From the NCBI GenBank assembly GCA_021739645.1, contig JAIPBL010000058.1, positions 1 through 39,434 on the forward strand: 39,434 nt of DNA. Direction: 5' to 3'. The DNA is from Saprospiraceae bacterium (lineage in GTDB: Bacteria; Bacteroidota; Bacteroidia; Chitinophagales; Saprospiraceae). This document shows positions 7,800-16,928 of this stretch, one piece after another. A model generated the notes under the pieces. That model did no database searches, had not been told where the DNA came from, and saw only the letters and a program-made list of their open reading frames with translations. The translations under genes were made by a program, and so were the position numbers. Each line of letters opens with the position of its first letter. Position 1 is the first letter of the stretch.

Positions 7800-8546
7800 T
7801 CAAATAGCTTTCATTGCTTTCACCACCTCCTCCTTTCGTCGTCTCGAAACTTCGATGCGGGCGTCGTTGCGAAGCACCAAATACCCCTCGTGGTCAAGGA
7901 AGGAAATGAACGAGCGGTTCACGAGGTGCGACTTGTGGGTTCGCAAAAAACCATGCGGAGCGAGCAACTCTTCATACTCACCCAAACCCTTTGATGCTAG
8001 AAATTTACGCCTTTCGGTCAGGTGAAACTGCGTGTAACTACCCAGCGCCTCCAGTCGGATAATTTCATTGGGAGGAAAAAAATGGATGCCGTCTTTCGAG
8101 GACACGGCGAGCCGGAACTGTTCGGGGCTTTTCGCTTGGAGGTTGCTCAAGCCATTGCGGAATTGCTCAGGCTGGAAGGCCAACTCATCGAGGCTGGTCT
8201 GGTAGCGCTGAACAGCAGCCATAAGTTCTTCCGGTTCGATGGGTTTTAGCAGGTAATCAAAGGCGCTAAAACGGATGGCCTGGAGGGCAAATTCACTGAA
8301 AGCGGTGGTGAAAATGACCTTGAAACTTCGCTGGCGAATCTGTTGTAGCACCTGAAACCCATCGAGGTGTGGCATCTGGATGTCGAGGAAAACGAGGTCG
8401 GGTTTCAGCTCGTGAATCATGGGAGCAGCCTGACGGGCGTCGTTGCACGACCAGATGCGTTCGACGTCCGGCACGTAACGCTCCACCATCAATTGCAGGA
8501 CGCTGGAAGCCCTCAGTTCGTCGTCTATGATTAGTGCTTTGAGCAT
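7800..8546 (-). CDS. LytTR-family response regulator paired with the propeller kinase
   Basis: This is a 248-residue regulator starting MLKALIIDDELRASS; the in-frame ATGs a few codons earlier (8564, 8561) are less likely. The receiver has Asp55 in LVFLDIQMPHLDGF, the switch IFTTAFSEFALQ and Lys in YLLKPIEPEEL. The C-terminal LytTR domain follows a short linker (EIIRLEALGSYTQFHL, GFLRTHKSHLVNRSFI, IEVSRRRKEEVV). It belongs with the large sensor kinase at 8772-11774, which is immediately upstream on the same strand, but the two are separated by 225 bp that consist almost entirely of a hairpin-rich repeat element (8568-8762). The downstream kinase/regulator pair at 5815-7637 is a paralogous system. 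Confidence 0.92.
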   Translation of the reverse strand: MLKALIIDDELRASSVLQLMVERYVPDVERIWSCNDARQAAPMIHELKPDLVFLDIQMPHLDGFQVLQQIRQRSFKVIFTTAFSEFALQAIRFSAFDYLLKPIEPEELMAAVQRYQTSLDELAFQPEQFRNGLSNLQAKSPEQFRLAVSSKDGIHFFPPNEIIRLEALGSYTQFHLTERRKFLASKGLGEYEELLAPHGFLRTHKSHLVNRSFISFLDHEGYLVLRNDARIEVSRRRKEEVVKAMKAI

Positions 8547-8567
8547 GGATGTTTTATTCATCAAGGA

Positions 8568-8762
8568 TAATTAGCTCAAGTTGCGGATGATGTTCCGTAG
8601 GAACAAAATCTTTGTAGCACTTTGCCAAAGCACGGTTTTCCGTTCCATCGGAACGGCATCTTTGGGGCAAAATACCGTTCCGATGGAACGGAAGGATTCA
8701 AAATGCATGATTCTACAAAGATGTCGTCCCGATGGGACGTTATCCGCAATTTGAGTTAATTA
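8568..8762. repeat. Hairpin-rich miniature inverted-repeat element, copy 1
   Basis: This 195-bp element has imperfect terminal inverted repeats: taattagctcaagttgcgg on the left, and the reverse complement of the right end reads taattaactcaaattgcgg. Inside, in order: palindrome GTTCCGTAGGAAC (8592-8604), ATCTTTGTAGCAC (8608-8620), TGCCAAAG, palindrome CCGTTCCATCGGAACGG (8640-8656), palindrome CCGTTCCGATGGAACGG (8675-8691), TTCTACAAAGAT (8711-8722) and CGTCCCGATGGGACG (8725-8739). The same order of modules recurs at 18061-18241. It sits between the propeller kinase gene and its regulator gene. Confidence 0.8.
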
Positions 8763-8771
8763 AGCTCCGAT

Positions 8772-11700
8772 TCACGCCAGTTTTATCATCACTTTCGTCC
8801 CAATTGGAGTGCCATCCTCTGAAACCAAGTCAATGATTTCCAACGAATTATGCTGCTGGTGACGGCTGTTGAGCGCCTCCAACCTTTCCAAGCCAGCGCT
8901 CATGCCCTTGCTTTGGTGCTTGCCGTTTCCGTTAGTTTTTTGGGCGGCAGTCCTTCCAACCCCATTGTCCTCGACGATGCAAACTAGGTGCTCCGCAATG
9001 TCGGTTTCAAAACGGACGAACAGGCGGCGCATGCCTTCCTTGTGCAAAAGTCCGTGCCAAATAGCGTTTTCGACAAAAGGCTGGATGAGCAGTGTGGGCA
9101 GTTTGTACTCGTTGAGGTCGAGGCTCGGTTCGTGCTCGATGCTGTACTCGAAACTATCGGCAAATCGCAGGGACTCCAATTCGAGGTACAGGCGTAGCAT
9201 CCCGATTTCTTCCCGGAGGCTCACCATTTCGTGGTCGCTGTGCGCCAGTACCAACCGCAGCAGCTTCGAGAACTTGGACAGATAAGTGGCTGCGCCATCG
9301 CTGTTGCCCGTCATTATCAATTCTTGGATGGAGTTCAGGGAGTTGAACAAAAAATGCGGGTTCATTTGCAGCCGCAGGCTTTGCAGCCGGGCCTGGAGGG
9401 CGGAAGCTTTCAACCGCTCCAGTTCCAAAGCCTGTAATTGGCGTTTTTTCAACATGGCCTCCCGTCTGCGGATGAAAAACCAGAGCAGGCAAATTGCGGC
9501 GGCAGCCGCAAACCCAAAGAAAAGCGGCGTCTGCCAGAAAGCCGGTTGGATACGAAAATTGAATGGCGGCGCTGCATACCACTGCGACCCAGAGAGGCTG
9601 GCTGCCAATTCCAACTGGTGCTTTCCGAGCGGTAAGTTGGCGAGCCGGATGGTGCCACTGCCGTTGGTGCTGACCCACGGCCCATTGTCCTCCAGGCGGT
9701 AGCGGTACTGCAGTTTTCCGGCGTTGTTGAAGTACGGTGCCACCACCTCGAAAGTCAGCGTGTTTTGCTCATGTGAAAAAACGAGGTCTGGCTGAGGGTT
9801 CCAGATGACGCTATCGCCGTCACCGATTGTCAGCGTTTGCAGGGTTGGGGCGAGGGGCTGGCTTTCCAGCTCGATTTTTTCAGGGTAAAAATAGTTGATG
9901 CCATTCTGCCCGCCGAGAAACAGCAGCCCGTTGCTGGCCCGAAGCATGGCATGGGGGTGGTAAAAAAGGCTCTGGATATTGTCGGCAAAATCGAAGCGGC
10001 GAAACACCCCAAGCGAGGAGTCGGCGAGAAAAAGCCCGTCGCTGGTGCCGAACCAAAACCGCTGCCGGTGGTCTTGGTAAATAATTGTCGCATGCGAGTT
10101 TCCAATCGGAGAATCCACTTTTGAAATCACGCCCGCTGCTGATGCGGGCGATAACCGGAACAGCCCATTGGAGGTGCCGAGCAACATTTCGTCGTTGCCA
10201 TTTTGGGCGATAGCCCACACCAATTTCTGGTCGGTAGGGATGCTGAACTGGAGGTGCAGCTGCTCGTCAAGTACATAAACGCCTTTTGTGCTGCCAAGCC
10301 AAATCCTGCCCGTTGAGTCCTGACAAGCGCCGACAATATTGGTGTTGTTGCCCGGGAATTGCAGAAAATCAAGCAGATATGACTTTGCTCGGAGCAAGTA
10401 AGTATGTTTTTTGGCACACACAACAAAGTCGCCATTGCGCAAGAGGAGGATGCCGGAGATGAAGTCATTTTCGATTTCTGCCGCCACCGAATCGGAGGTG
10501 ATTTTAGGGCGGCGGTAGGAATCCGCCGCTGGGTTGTACAACCAAACTCCCTTCCCAGTGGGGCCAAGCACGACGTAAGGCGCAGCGAACGCCATGCCCC
10601 GCACGCTGGGGTGGCTGAGGCGGTCGGTAACGTCTTCTCCCGGCGCATGAACCGCTACTTGCCCTGTTTTTAGGTCCAATTTATTGAACCCATGAAAACC
10701 GCCGAACCAGATATTCCCGTCACTGTCTTCGGTGAAACCTATCACGTTGGAATTCCATTTCAGCGGTTCTTCGTCGTGGTAGTTTCGGAACAGCCCAATG
10801 GTGTTTTCCAACGAGCGGAACGCCACGACGTTGGTCTGGTTGTGGGTCCAAAAAGTCCCATTATCGTCTGAAAAGAGCCGAAACAGCCGCTCGTCCAGGT
10901 CAATTGGTTTGCCTTCGGCAAAAATGCGTTGCCGGGTAAAGCGGTCGCTGCGCAAGTCGTAAGTGCATATTCCAAACTTCGTGGTGACGAGAAAAAGGCT
11001 GTCACCAACTGGAACGGCGTCATGGATGCCAGGAAAATGCTGCCAGTTGCTTAGACCATATTCCATGGCATCCACTGGGGTCTTCGTACCTAAGTTGAAA
11101 TCGAGCCAGAACGAATAATCGTTGAAATAGGACCAGACGGCGAGGTCGGGGGTTAGGGCGCAAATGCTGACATAAGGCGTCCAAACTTCCACCGTCCTAA
11201 CCTTTCCGGTGGCGAGGTCGGCGGCGTGGATGCAGTTTTTGCCGGGGTAAAAAATGGTGCTTTCGCAAACGTCGAAGCGCAGGCTGCCAGTGGAAAACAA
11301 GGGCGGCGGCAGGGAAATGGGGAGGCTTTGGAAAGCGCCTTTTTTTTCATCCCAACCGAAAAGCCCTTTGGAGGTGAGGGCGTAAACTGGCCGTTCTTCC
11401 AACTGAAAAATGATACGGACAATGCCGATGCTGGCAGTGTCATGTGGCACGGGCTCGAAGCCCCAGCGGTCGGTGCAAGTGCGGAAGATGCTGCTGCCCA
11501 CCAGTGCCCAAACCCGGTTATCCCGGTCGCAGAGCGCCTGCATGACGTTGTTTTCAAATTGGTATTTGTAAACATTCCGGCCATCGAAACGCTGCAAAAC
11601 ATCGCCTGCCCCGACCCATAAAAACTGCTGACGGTCTTTGAAAAAGAACTCGATGGAGCCGCCACTGATGCCTTGCGCTGCGCCAAATACCTGCGCATGG

Positions 11701-11774
11701 TATTGCGGAAGCTGGGCGGAAAGCATGAGCCTCCCAGACAGGAACAGCAAGAGAAATAGACATCTCAAGGGCAT
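8772..11774 (-). CDS. Hybrid propeller sensor histidine kinase (Reg_prop, Y_Y_Y, His_kinase)
   Basis: This is a 1000-residue sensor. A signal peptide (MPLRCLFLLLFLSGRLMLSAQ) is followed by a long periplasmic beta-propeller region with repeated two-component-regulator-propeller strands (QFLWVGAGDVLQRFDG, GNIWFGGFHGFNKLD, GRIWLGSTKGVYVLD, QRFWFGTSDGLFLAD). A Y_Y_Y-type domain follows (LTFEVVAPYFNNAGKLQYRYRLE, LPLGKHQLELAAS), then one transmembrane segment (PLFFGFAAAAAICLLWFFI), a coiled linker, and a LytS-type His_kinase domain with the phosphoacceptor His in LQMNPHFLFNSLNSI and the N-box ENAIWHGL. In Bacteroidetes such sensors detect extracellular polymers or their fragments, but the ligand here is unknown. 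It is not a one-protein hybrid system because the receiver is encoded separately downstream. It is divergent from the glycoside-hydrolase pair at 12086-16132, which may be what it helps control (inference). Confidence 0.93.
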   Translation of the reverse strand: MPLRCLFLLLFLSGRLMLSAQLPQYHAQVFGAAQGISGGSIEFFFKDRQQFLWVGAGDVLQRFDGRNVYKYQFENNVMQALCDRDNRVWALVGSSIFRTCTDRWGFEPVPHDTASIGIVRIIFQLEERPVYALTSKGLFGWDEKKGAFQSLPISLPPPLFSTGSLRFDVCESTIFYPGKNCIHAADLATGKVRTVEVWTPYVSICALTPDLAVWSYFNDYSFWLDFNLGTKTPVDAMEYGLSNWQHFPGIHDAVPVGDSLFLVTTKFGICTYDLRSDRFTRQRIFAEGKPIDLDERLFRLFSDDNGTFWTHNQTNVVAFRSLENTIGLFRNYHDEEPLKWNSNVIGFTEDSDGNIWFGGFHGFNKLDLKTGQVAVHAPGEDVTDRLSHPSVRGMAFAAPYVVLGPTGKGVWLYNPAADSYRRPKITSDSVAAEIENDFISGILLLRNGDFVVCAKKHTYLLRAKSYLLDFLQFPGNNTNIVGACQDSTGRIWLGSTKGVYVLDEQLHLQFSIPTDQKLVWAIAQNGNDEMLLGTSNGLFRLSPASAAGVISKVDSPIGNSHATIIYQDHRQRFWFGTSDGLFLADSSLGVFRRFDFADNIQSLFYHPHAMLRASNGLLFLGGQNGINYFYPEKIELESQPLAPTLQTLTIGDGDSVIWNPQPDLVFSHEQNTLTFEVVAPYFNNAGKLQYRYRLEDNGPWVSTNGSGTIRLANLPLGKHQLELAASLSGSQWYAAPPFNFRIQPAFWQTPLFFGFAAAAAICLLWFFIRRREAMLKKRQLQALELERLKASALQARLQSLRLQMNPHFLFNSLNSIQELIMTGNSDGAATYLSKFSKLLRLVLAHSDHEMVSLREEIGMLRLYLELESLRFADSFEYSIEHEPSLDLNEYKLPTLLIQPFVENAIWHGLLHKEGMRRLFVRFETDIAEHLVCIVEDNGVGRTAAQKTNGNGKHQSKGMSAGLERLEALNSRHQQHNSLEIIDLVSEDGTPIGTKVMIKLA

Positions 11775-12085
11775 TTTTTTGTCAAATTTAACCTAAGATT
11801 TGAGTTGACAGGGAAAGTCTTTTTAAAAGGAAGGTTTGGGTTGAGGAACGGAAACGAGGTTCAAGCCGGGCTTGAAAGGAAAGTACTGTCGAAGTCCTCT
11901 TCGACAGCCCGGACGCCAAAGAGGACTTTGGCGATACGTTCACTCAAACGCGACATGAGCCGGAAATGAAACCGCTTGTGCCGTTGAAAAACCGAAATGC
12001 GCCGTTGGTGAAAATAAAGCGGGGCAGCTGCTTTGGGCGGAATAATTTGCTTTAAAATCCTCCCATAACTGATGCAACAATTGCC
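11775..12085. other. Divergent intergenic region with palindromes
   Basis: The region lies between the sensor kinase start (minus strand) and the first glycoside hydrolase (plus strand), so it must hold both promoters. I could not assign -33/-7 boxes with confidence. It contains the palindrome TTCAAGCCGGGCTTGAA (11860-11876) and the twin hairpins described separately. No gene is supported here; the minus-strand open frame at 11861-12106 is a read-through of these repeats. Confidence 0.6.
11886..11933. repeat. Twin perfect hairpins with complementary loops
   Basis: Hairpin 1: CTGTCGAAG (11886-11894), loop TCCT, CTTCGACAG (11899-11907). Hairpin 2: CGCCAAAG (11914-11921), loop AGGA, CTTTGGCG (11926-11933). 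Both stems are perfect and the two loops are reverse complements of each other; the 10-mers AAGTCCTCTT (11892-11901) and AAGAGGACTT (11919-11928) are exact reverse complements. It looks like a REP-type repeat pair of a different family from those at 8568, 18061 and 18245. Confidence 0.75.
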
Positions 12086-14044
12086 ATGATGCGAATTTAC
12101 TTTCATTTCAAACCACTGTTATTCCTGCCCCTCCGCCCAATTTTTATCGCCCCAATTTTGCTCATCTCCGTGTCCTTGTGCTTTGGTCAACAACAGCCAT
12201 TAGGAGCATCTTTGGGCAGCATCAACCGCACTACACCCCAGATTGGGTTCAATACCAATGCGCACCTCGCTCAAGGTTTTCCGCAGCCTTCCTATTCCGG
12301 TGCCAATTGGAACCAACAATGGTTCATTGACAGTACGGCTTCCATTTACCCCGAAATATTAAGGTACCCAGGTGGACTGAACTCAAACCATTGGGATTGG
12401 GTGACCGGATGGTTCCGCCCTGGGTTCGAACCCGCCAGCCCTCCTGTGACAGTCAGGGCCGATGAGTTCAAACAGGGTGTAAACGCTTGTAATGCAGAAG
12501 GGCTTTATGTGGTAAATTTGGAAACATCCGATGCGCATTATGAAATGGATGGATTGCGGCACGCCGAAGCGATTGGGCTGTCCCCGACCTTGTTTGAATT
12601 GGGCAACGAGCACAATTTGCAAAATGGGAATTTCCCCAACCAATACATGACTTCATTGGGATATGCCCAATTGGCCAAAATATATTACGACAGTATAAAA
12701 ATAGAATACCCCAATGGCAAAGTGTGCGCAGTTGGGGGCAACACCAATGGCCGGCCAGACTGGCATACGGTCATCGAAACAGAGATACCAACCATTGAAG
12801 CATTTGCCTGGCATGTTTACACAAATGCAGATAATGTTGACCATGTTTTCAATGTGAACCGGGCACTGGCTGTCCCTTTTGGAACGGCTACCGATAATAA
12901 TTCTTTGGCCTTTAGATTTATCAAGGGCGGGTTCAATTCTCTCCAACCTGGTCGAGAAGTGTGGGCTACCGAATATAATCTATGGGAGCAACAAATAGCA
13001 AGTTCGCCTGTCATAGCAGAGACATGGACTCATTTTCTTTACCTGAATGCCATGCACCATTTTTTCCTTTCCCAGCCCAGTATAACGATGTTTTTAAACC
13101 ACTCTTTGGCTTCCGTCAATACCTTTTATTATTCCATTTCAAATTATGACAAACATATAACGGCCAATGGCATTGCCATGCAATTATTGCTTGATGTGAG
13201 TAGGGGGTCTTCCACTTGTCAAGACATGGTATTTACAGGTAACCCCTCCATGGTTTATAACAATATATCCATCCCGAAATTGACAGGTTGGAAGTTTAAT
13301 CATACCGGGACTGAGAAAGGATTTGTCTGTAATTATTCTGCCGATACATTTAGGCTTTCACTTGCCAATGTTTTTTCCAATTCAATGCTTTTTGACCAAT
13401 ATTTTGCCGACACGGCATTAGTGGTAAATGGACTTTCAAGCATCAATAAAACTTCAGGAAGTAGCAGTGACTCTATCACTATTTTACCATTTTCATTTAC
13501 CCAAATCACCGCCGAAACGCCCCTCCCTGTTGAATTTGCCGACCCACTGCAAGCCAAGAAAGTGAATGGGGGAATTGAGGTGATGTGGGCGACCGAAACC
13601 GAAAACAATTGCGATAAGTTTGAAGTGGAACGAAGTGGCGGAGCGGGGATTTTTGAAAAAATAAAAACGGTAAAAGGGAGCGGGAATTCAAGCTCATACC
13701 GCCTCTATAAAATCACAGATACCCGACCATTAAACAAGCATAATTATTATCGGATTAAACAAATTGATTTTGATGGGAGGTATAAATATTCAAGAATAGT
13801 GGCAGCGCAATATGAAAACCCCGTAGCCAAAATTTTTCCGAACCCGGCGGGTGATGAATTGTTTTTTGAAACCAATGACCATGTCGAAAAAATAGAAATA
13901 ATCAGCACAATGGGCAGGGTGGTAGAAACAATTAATAATCCCGAAAAAGCAATTAATTTAGAATCGCTACCGACGGGGGTTTATTATTTAAGGTTATTCG
14001 GCAATAGCTATCAATCTATCATAATGAGGTTTTGTAAGTCGTAA
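12086..14044 (+). CDS. Secreted glycoside hydrolase-like protein (clan A, GH39/51/79-like) with T9SS sorting domain
   Basis: This is a 652-residue protein with a signal peptide that ends near residue 34 (ISVSLCFG, then QQQ). The following 400 or so residues resemble a TIM-barrel retaining glycosidase of clan GH-A: the early strand ILRYPGGLNSNHWDW, the acid/base Glu175 in FELGNEHN and the probable nucleophile Glu296 in VWATEYNLWE, 121 residues apart. The exact GH family and substrate cannot be fixed by eye; arabinofuranosidase- or glucuronidase-like activity is possible. A beta-domain with the FEVERS...YYRIKQIDFDGRY signature common in T9SS cargo follows at about 490-570, and the protein ends in a type A sorting domain (KIFPNPAGDEL..., LPTGVYYLRLF). 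Start at 12086 or the next codon (12089). It is followed after 12 bp by a related protein, so the two are probably co-transcribed. Confidence 0.8.
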   Translation: MMRIYFHFKPLLFLPLRPIFIAPILLISVSLCFGQQQPLGASLGSINRTTPQIGFNTNAHLAQGFPQPSYSGANWNQQWFIDSTASIYPEILRYPGGLNSNHWDWVTGWFRPGFEPASPPVTVRADEFKQGVNACNAEGLYVVNLETSDAHYEMDGLRHAEAIGLSPTLFELGNEHNLQNGNFPNQYMTSLGYAQLAKIYYDSIKIEYPNGKVCAVGGNTNGRPDWHTVIETEIPTIEAFAWHVYTNADNVDHVFNVNRALAVPFGTATDNNSLAFRFIKGGFNSLQPGREVWATEYNLWEQQIASSPVIAETWTHFLYLNAMHHFFLSQPSITMFLNHSLASVNTFYYSISNYDKHITANGIAMQLLLDVSRGSSTCQDMVFTGNPSMVYNNISIPKLTGWKFNHTGTEKGFVCNYSADTFRLSLANVFSNSMLFDQYFADTALVVNGLSSINKTSGSSSDSITILPFSFTQITAETPLPVEFADPLQAKKVNGGIEVMWATETENNCDKFEVERSGGAGIFEKIKTVKGSGNSSSYRLYKITDTRPLNKHNYYRIKQIDFDGRYKYSRIVAAQYENPVAKIFPNPAGDELFFETNDHVEKIEIISTMGRVVETINNPEKAINLESLPTGVYYLRLFGNSYQSIIMRFCKS

Positions 14045-14056
14045 AATCCAAACAAA

Positions 14057-16132
14057 ATGCAATTGATTATTCTCATGAAACAGCCATCATATTTTTGGAA
14101 CTTCATTTTCTTCATTTTTTGCCAATTCGTGCCTTCATTCATCCAGGCGCAGGTAACCTGTACGGTGAGTGTCAACGCATCGCAAGTCATCAACCCTGCA
14201 TCCAAAAAGCTCCTCGGAACCAGCTTCGATGGGCGTTCGAGCATGGATTTCAATGCTGGCCCTGGCGTTGATCCTGCCGGATATTTTGACCCTGCTACCG
14301 GGGCAATTTTGCCAGCAGTGGAAGCGGCTTGGAATAGGCTGCCTGTTCGGGGAACACGCTATCCGGGAAACCTTGAAATCCTAAATTGGAACTGGTCGTA
14401 CACCATCGGGCCGTTTGCCAGCAGAACAGCCCAACCTATGGGCCCCAACAACTTCAATCCCCAAGCCTTGCAGTTTGGTTTCGACGAGTTCATGGACACC
14501 ATGACAATCGGGAAAGGGCTGCCAGCGGATGAAGTGCAAATCATGGTCAACCTTTATCCAAGTGTCGGGCAACCAAACCCTGCCATCCTCGCTGCCGATT
14601 GGGTGGAATATTGCAACGTAGAGAACGACGGCACGAACCCAAGGTACGGGACAGACTGGGCCATGCTTCGGGATTTGTATGGACACCCCGACCCCTATGG
14701 CATCAAAATCTGGAACATTGGCAACGAACCTTGGTCGCCCAATGAGCTTGGCAATGGTGTTACCGGTGCAAATGATTTTATTGCTTTGGCTATCCCCATC
14801 ATTGATTCCATGCTCGCCGCTGACCCTACCATTCACATCACCGTGCCTGCCGTAGGCCCAAGCTACTCCAACTGGAATAGCACTTTGCTCGGTTCGTCAG
14901 ACCTGATGAGCAGGGTATATGGCTTTTCCTCTCATGCCTTTTATGACGAGAACCCGGCCACTGGAAACCCGAGCATCAGTCAGGTAGAGGTCTGGCTGGC
15001 AGATTTGGCTATGGCTGCAAATGCGATCGGGAAAAAAGTCATTTCAGGCGACCATGCACATGATGCCCCCAACGGCGACCTAGACAAGGCGATGCGCTGG
15101 GAGGGTGCCCTCGCAACAGCTAATATGTTGCTCATGGTGAGCCAGGTCAACAATGTCGAACTTGCCAATTTCTGGATATACGGCAATGTAAAAGCCCAAT
15201 GGCACCCCATCCGGCAAAACGTTGGTGGCACTTATACTTTCATGGCCGTTCCTCAACTATACGAGCAGTTTGCTTCCGTTTTTTACGACAAATCTTTGAG
15301 CACGACCATCTCAAACGCATCAGGCGGTGGCCCTGTGCCCAACGTTCGGGCCACGGCTTTTAAGTCGAACAATGGCGCATTGGCAAGCGTGGTCGCTGTC
15401 AATATTGACCTCGCAACGGACAACGAGATGATTCCGCCCACCATGTCGGGTTTTGACCTACAGACCGTCAAGCTGCTGACCGCCCCATCCATCAATAACG
15501 ATACTTTCTTCACTACCACCGTCCTGCCATTGGGCAATGGAAACTATTTGTTCCCACATACGGGTGTCTTGATTTTTGACTACCAAAGCTCACCGCTCGC
15601 CGTCGAATATGCCGAACCGATGCGGGCTTATCCCGTCGAAGCAGGTGTCCGAGTGGAATGGGCGACGGCCTCAGAATCCAACAGCAGCCATTTCGAGGTG
15701 GAGCGAAGTGCGGGTGGGATTGATTTTGAAAAAATCGGGAAGTTGGATGCCCAAGGATTTAGCGATGAAATGAAACGTTACCATTTCATCGACAGAAACC
15801 CGCTTGCAGGCTTGAGCTATTACCGAATCAAGCAGATGGACACTGATGGGAGGTTCAATTTTTCAAAAATCATGAGCGTGCAAACACGGGTTTTTGAATT
15901 GAAGATGAGCCCCAACCCAGTGCTGGAAGAACTCCACCTCTCCGTTTACCCCGCCCCCAGCGACGACGCCATTTTCCAACTTGTCAACACTGCTGGCCAG
16001 CTTGTGCTGGAGCAAAAACTCTCCCCCTCAGCCGAGGCTTGGTTGAACCTCTCGCACTTATCCGATGGCATTTATGGCTATCGTTTTTGGACCGGCAGGT
16101 ATTGGCTCGCCGGGCGATTATTGAAACAATAA
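14057..16132 (+). CDS. Secreted GH51-like protein, probable nucleophile substitution, with T9SS sorting domain
   Basis: This is a 691-residue protein. A signal peptide ends near residue 31 (VPSFIQAQ); the ATG at 14075 would give an equally good signal. The N-terminal 450 residues resemble alpha-L-arabinofuranosidase-type barrels: TRYPGNLEILNWNW, the acid/base Glu224 in IWNIGNEPWS, and FSSHAFYDENP. At the position where the second catalytic Glu is expected the sequence reads KKVISGDHAHDAP, with Asp332 and no Glu nearby, so catalysis may be altered or lost. A FEVERS...YYRIKQMDTDGRF beta-domain and a type A T9SS sorting domain (MSPNPVLEE..., LSDGIYGYRFW) complete it. The architecture matches the preceding gene 12 bp upstream, pointing to tandem paralogues that work on the same polymer or bind it. 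The second could act as a carbohydrate-binding partner rather than an enzyme. Confidence 0.78.
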   Translation: MQLIILMKQPSYFWNFIFFIFCQFVPSFIQAQVTCTVSVNASQVINPASKKLLGTSFDGRSSMDFNAGPGVDPAGYFDPATGAILPAVEAAWNRLPVRGTRYPGNLEILNWNWSYTIGPFASRTAQPMGPNNFNPQALQFGFDEFMDTMTIGKGLPADEVQIMVNLYPSVGQPNPAILAADWVEYCNVENDGTNPRYGTDWAMLRDLYGHPDPYGIKIWNIGNEPWSPNELGNGVTGANDFIALAIPIIDSMLAADPTIHITVPAVGPSYSNWNSTLLGSSDLMSRVYGFSSHAFYDENPATGNPSISQVEVWLADLAMAANAIGKKVISGDHAHDAPNGDLDKAMRWEGALATANMLLMVSQVNNVELANFWIYGNVKAQWHPIRQNVGGTYTFMAVPQLYEQFASVFYDKSLSTTISNASGGGPVPNVRATAFKSNNGALASVVAVNIDLATDNEMIPPTMSGFDLQTVKLLTAPSINNDTFFTTTVLPLGNGNYLFPHTGVLIFDYQSSPLAVEYAEPMRAYPVEAGVRVEWATASESNSSHFEVERSAGGIDFEKIGKLDAQGFSDEMKRYHFIDRNPLAGLSYYRIKQMDTDGRFNFSKIMSVQTRVFELKMSPNPVLEELHLSVYPAPSDDAIFQLVNTAGQLVLEQKLSPSAEAWLNLSHLSDGIYGYRFWTGRYWLAGRLLKQ

Positions 16133-16180
16133 GCATATTTGAGCACCCATTCAATTGGTAATTCGAGAAACCTCCTTATT

Positions 16181-16783
16181 TCAAAACCACCGTGGCTTTT
16201 TCACCCGAAAAGGCAAGAGCATCGGCACGTCCCGCTGGTATCTTCGGTAGGCTTCGCCAAACTCGGTGACCAGTTTTTCCTCCTCCAGCCTGCTTCCAAT
16301 GACGAGATAAATCGTGGAAATGAGCGCAAAGGCGAACATGGCATCCGTCGGGAAGATGAGCAAGATGCCGATCACCACCAGCAAGGTGCCAAAATAGAGC
16401 GGATGCCGCACCCGGCCGTTCAAGCCCCTGATTATCAGTTTGTTGTGTTGAGGTTTTTGGTCAGTCCGCAGTTGTTCCAGCCCCATGAACTCGTCGAGGT
16501 TGTAGCGTTTCATTGCCCGTACTATCCATGAAATACCGGCCAAGGCCAAGAAAGCGCCAGGGTAGGGGAGTATCAGGTTCGGCGTCCAGAGCGCCGTTTT
16601 TTCCACCAAAAAATAGAGGGTGAAAATGGCGGCGAACAGCCCCACCGCCACCACGTTGAACAACAGGCGATAGTAGCGTGGCGATACAATTTTGGTCAGT
16701 GCTGCCTTCACACCATTGGCAGCAAGCAGGCTGTGCAGGGTGTAGTATGCGATGAGGGCTAGGATGAAGTAGAGGGTGTGCAT
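16181..16783 (-). CDS. Isoprenylcysteine carboxyl methyltransferase-like / PEMT-family membrane protein
   Basis: This 200-residue protein has five or so hydrophobic segments and the C-terminal signature of the ICMT/phospholipid methyltransferase fold: GRVRHPLYFGTLLVVIG, then RLEEEKLVTEFGEAYRRYQRDVPMLLPF, which binds S-adenosylmethionine in known members. The N-terminal half (ALIAYYTLHSLLAANGVKA..., YYRLLFNVVAVGLF) also resembles NnrU-like proteins. In bacteria these enzymes methylate lipids or small molecules, and the substrate here is unknown. The ATG at 16783 begins the first membrane segment. It converges with the GH-like gene and shows no clear functional tie to its neighbours. Confidence 0.82.
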   Translation of the reverse strand: MHTLYFILALIAYYTLHSLLAANGVKAALTKIVSPRYYRLLFNVVAVGLFAAIFTLYFLVEKTALWTPNLILPYPGAFLALAGISWIVRAMKRYNLDEFMGLEQLRTDQKPQHNKLIIRGLNGRVRHPLYFGTLLVVIGILLIFPTDAMFAFALISTIYLVIGSRLEEEKLVTEFGEAYRRYQRDVPMLLPFRVKKPRWF

Positions 16784-16928
16784 TGGTCGTCAATATTTGG
16801 GGTAAAGGTAGGCTGGAATCTTGTTTCGTCAGTATGATTCACGCCACACTTCTACCGACGAAAGACATCGTCACGCAGTTTTTCACAAATTCACGCACCG
16901 GGAGTTTCGGACGTTGTACACTACCCCC

